A stretch of 64,000 nt of DNA from assembly GCF_000252855.1 (NCBI RefSeq), contig NC_017045.1, forward strand, positions 1,612,001 to 1,676,000, given 5' to 3'. Below the pieces are notes generated by a model that was not told the DNA's origin, did not search any database, and saw only the letters and a list, made by a program, of their open reading frames with translations. Positions within the stretch are counted from its first letter, which is position 1, and the number at the start of each line of letters is the position of its first letter. Source of the stretch: Riemerella anatipestifer ATCC 11845 = DSM 15868 (GTDB taxonomy: Bacteria > Bacteroidota > Bacteroidia > Flavobacteriales > Weeksellaceae). The position numbers and the translations under genes were made by a program. This document shows positions 63,454 to 64,000 of the stretch, in pieces.

Positions 63454-64000
<547 letters not shown>

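Overview
This is a low-GC chromosomal window from a member of the Flavobacteriia, most likely Weeksellaceae (Riemerella, Chryseobacterium, Bergeyella or a close relative). The evidence is the family content (two GLPGLI proteins, DUF6702, DUF4153, DUF2797, DUF4407, a PiT transporter with a PhoU-like tail, short TatD, GT30 WaaA, TonB-dependent receptors), the near absence of Shine-Dalgarno sites, and many promoters with the Bacteroidota -7 element TAnnTTTG. Some have a TTG about 19-21 bases upstream. These promoters move four likely starts downstream of the longest open frame: DUF2797 (6578), the small metal-locus protein (27473), hemA (47437) and the 90-aa membrane protein (54089).

Layout. 1-7.4 kb: a truncated unknown gene, bioB with a DUF502 membrane protein, a GLPGLI protein, a thioesterase-thiL pair, a DUF4153 membrane protein and DUF2797. 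7.5-12.2 kb: miaB, a receiver-less sigma-54 activator, lptE and a long acidic protein. 12.2-19.3 kb: a tightly overlapping tatD-tcdA-rnpA operon, a TetR regulator, DUF6702, then coaBC, a sugar nucleotidyltransferase and a LOG-family protein, preceded by bamD and rpoZ. 19.4-24 kb: a sugar-nucleotide epimerase, a DUF2795 protein and secA. 24-27.5 kb: a probable metal-uptake locus with a His-rich lipoprotein, a ZnuD-like TonB receptor and a small His/Cys membrane protein. 27.7-36.9 kb: a ROK kinase lacking the zinc cysteines, der, the cell-elongation operon mreB-mreC-mreD-mrdA-rodA, and an OmpA lipoprotein. mreB carries a one-base frameshift. 37-40 kb: an O-methyltransferase, NlpC/P60, DUF1648 and waaA run. 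40.1-42.6 kb: a TonB receptor with a CxxC plug, paired with an exported thioredoxin behind a promoter overlapped by a palindrome. 43-47.5 kb: bacilliredoxin and the heme operon hemA-hemC-hemD-hemE. 47.6-50.2 kb: an AT-rich accessory block with a Crp-like regulator, an eight-cysteine exported protein, a GLPGLI protein and a small exported protein. 50-64 kb: DUF4407, PiT, fumarase, pepT, HMG-CoA lyase, glyS, sufS, an AT-rich orphan, a YkgJ cysteine-cluster protein, a structured RNA-like element and the 3' end of katG.

Most of the window is core housekeeping: envelope building (lptE, bamD, secA, waaA, rod system), tRNA modification (miaB, tcdA, rnpA, glyS) and cofactors (biotin, thiamine, CoA, heme, Fe-S). 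The most novel material is in the accessory block at 47.7-50.1 kb, the two TonB loci, the AT-rich orphan at 61.6 kb and the RNA-like element at 63.3 kb. No tRNA, rRNA, CRISPR array, insertion sequence or prophage was recognised.
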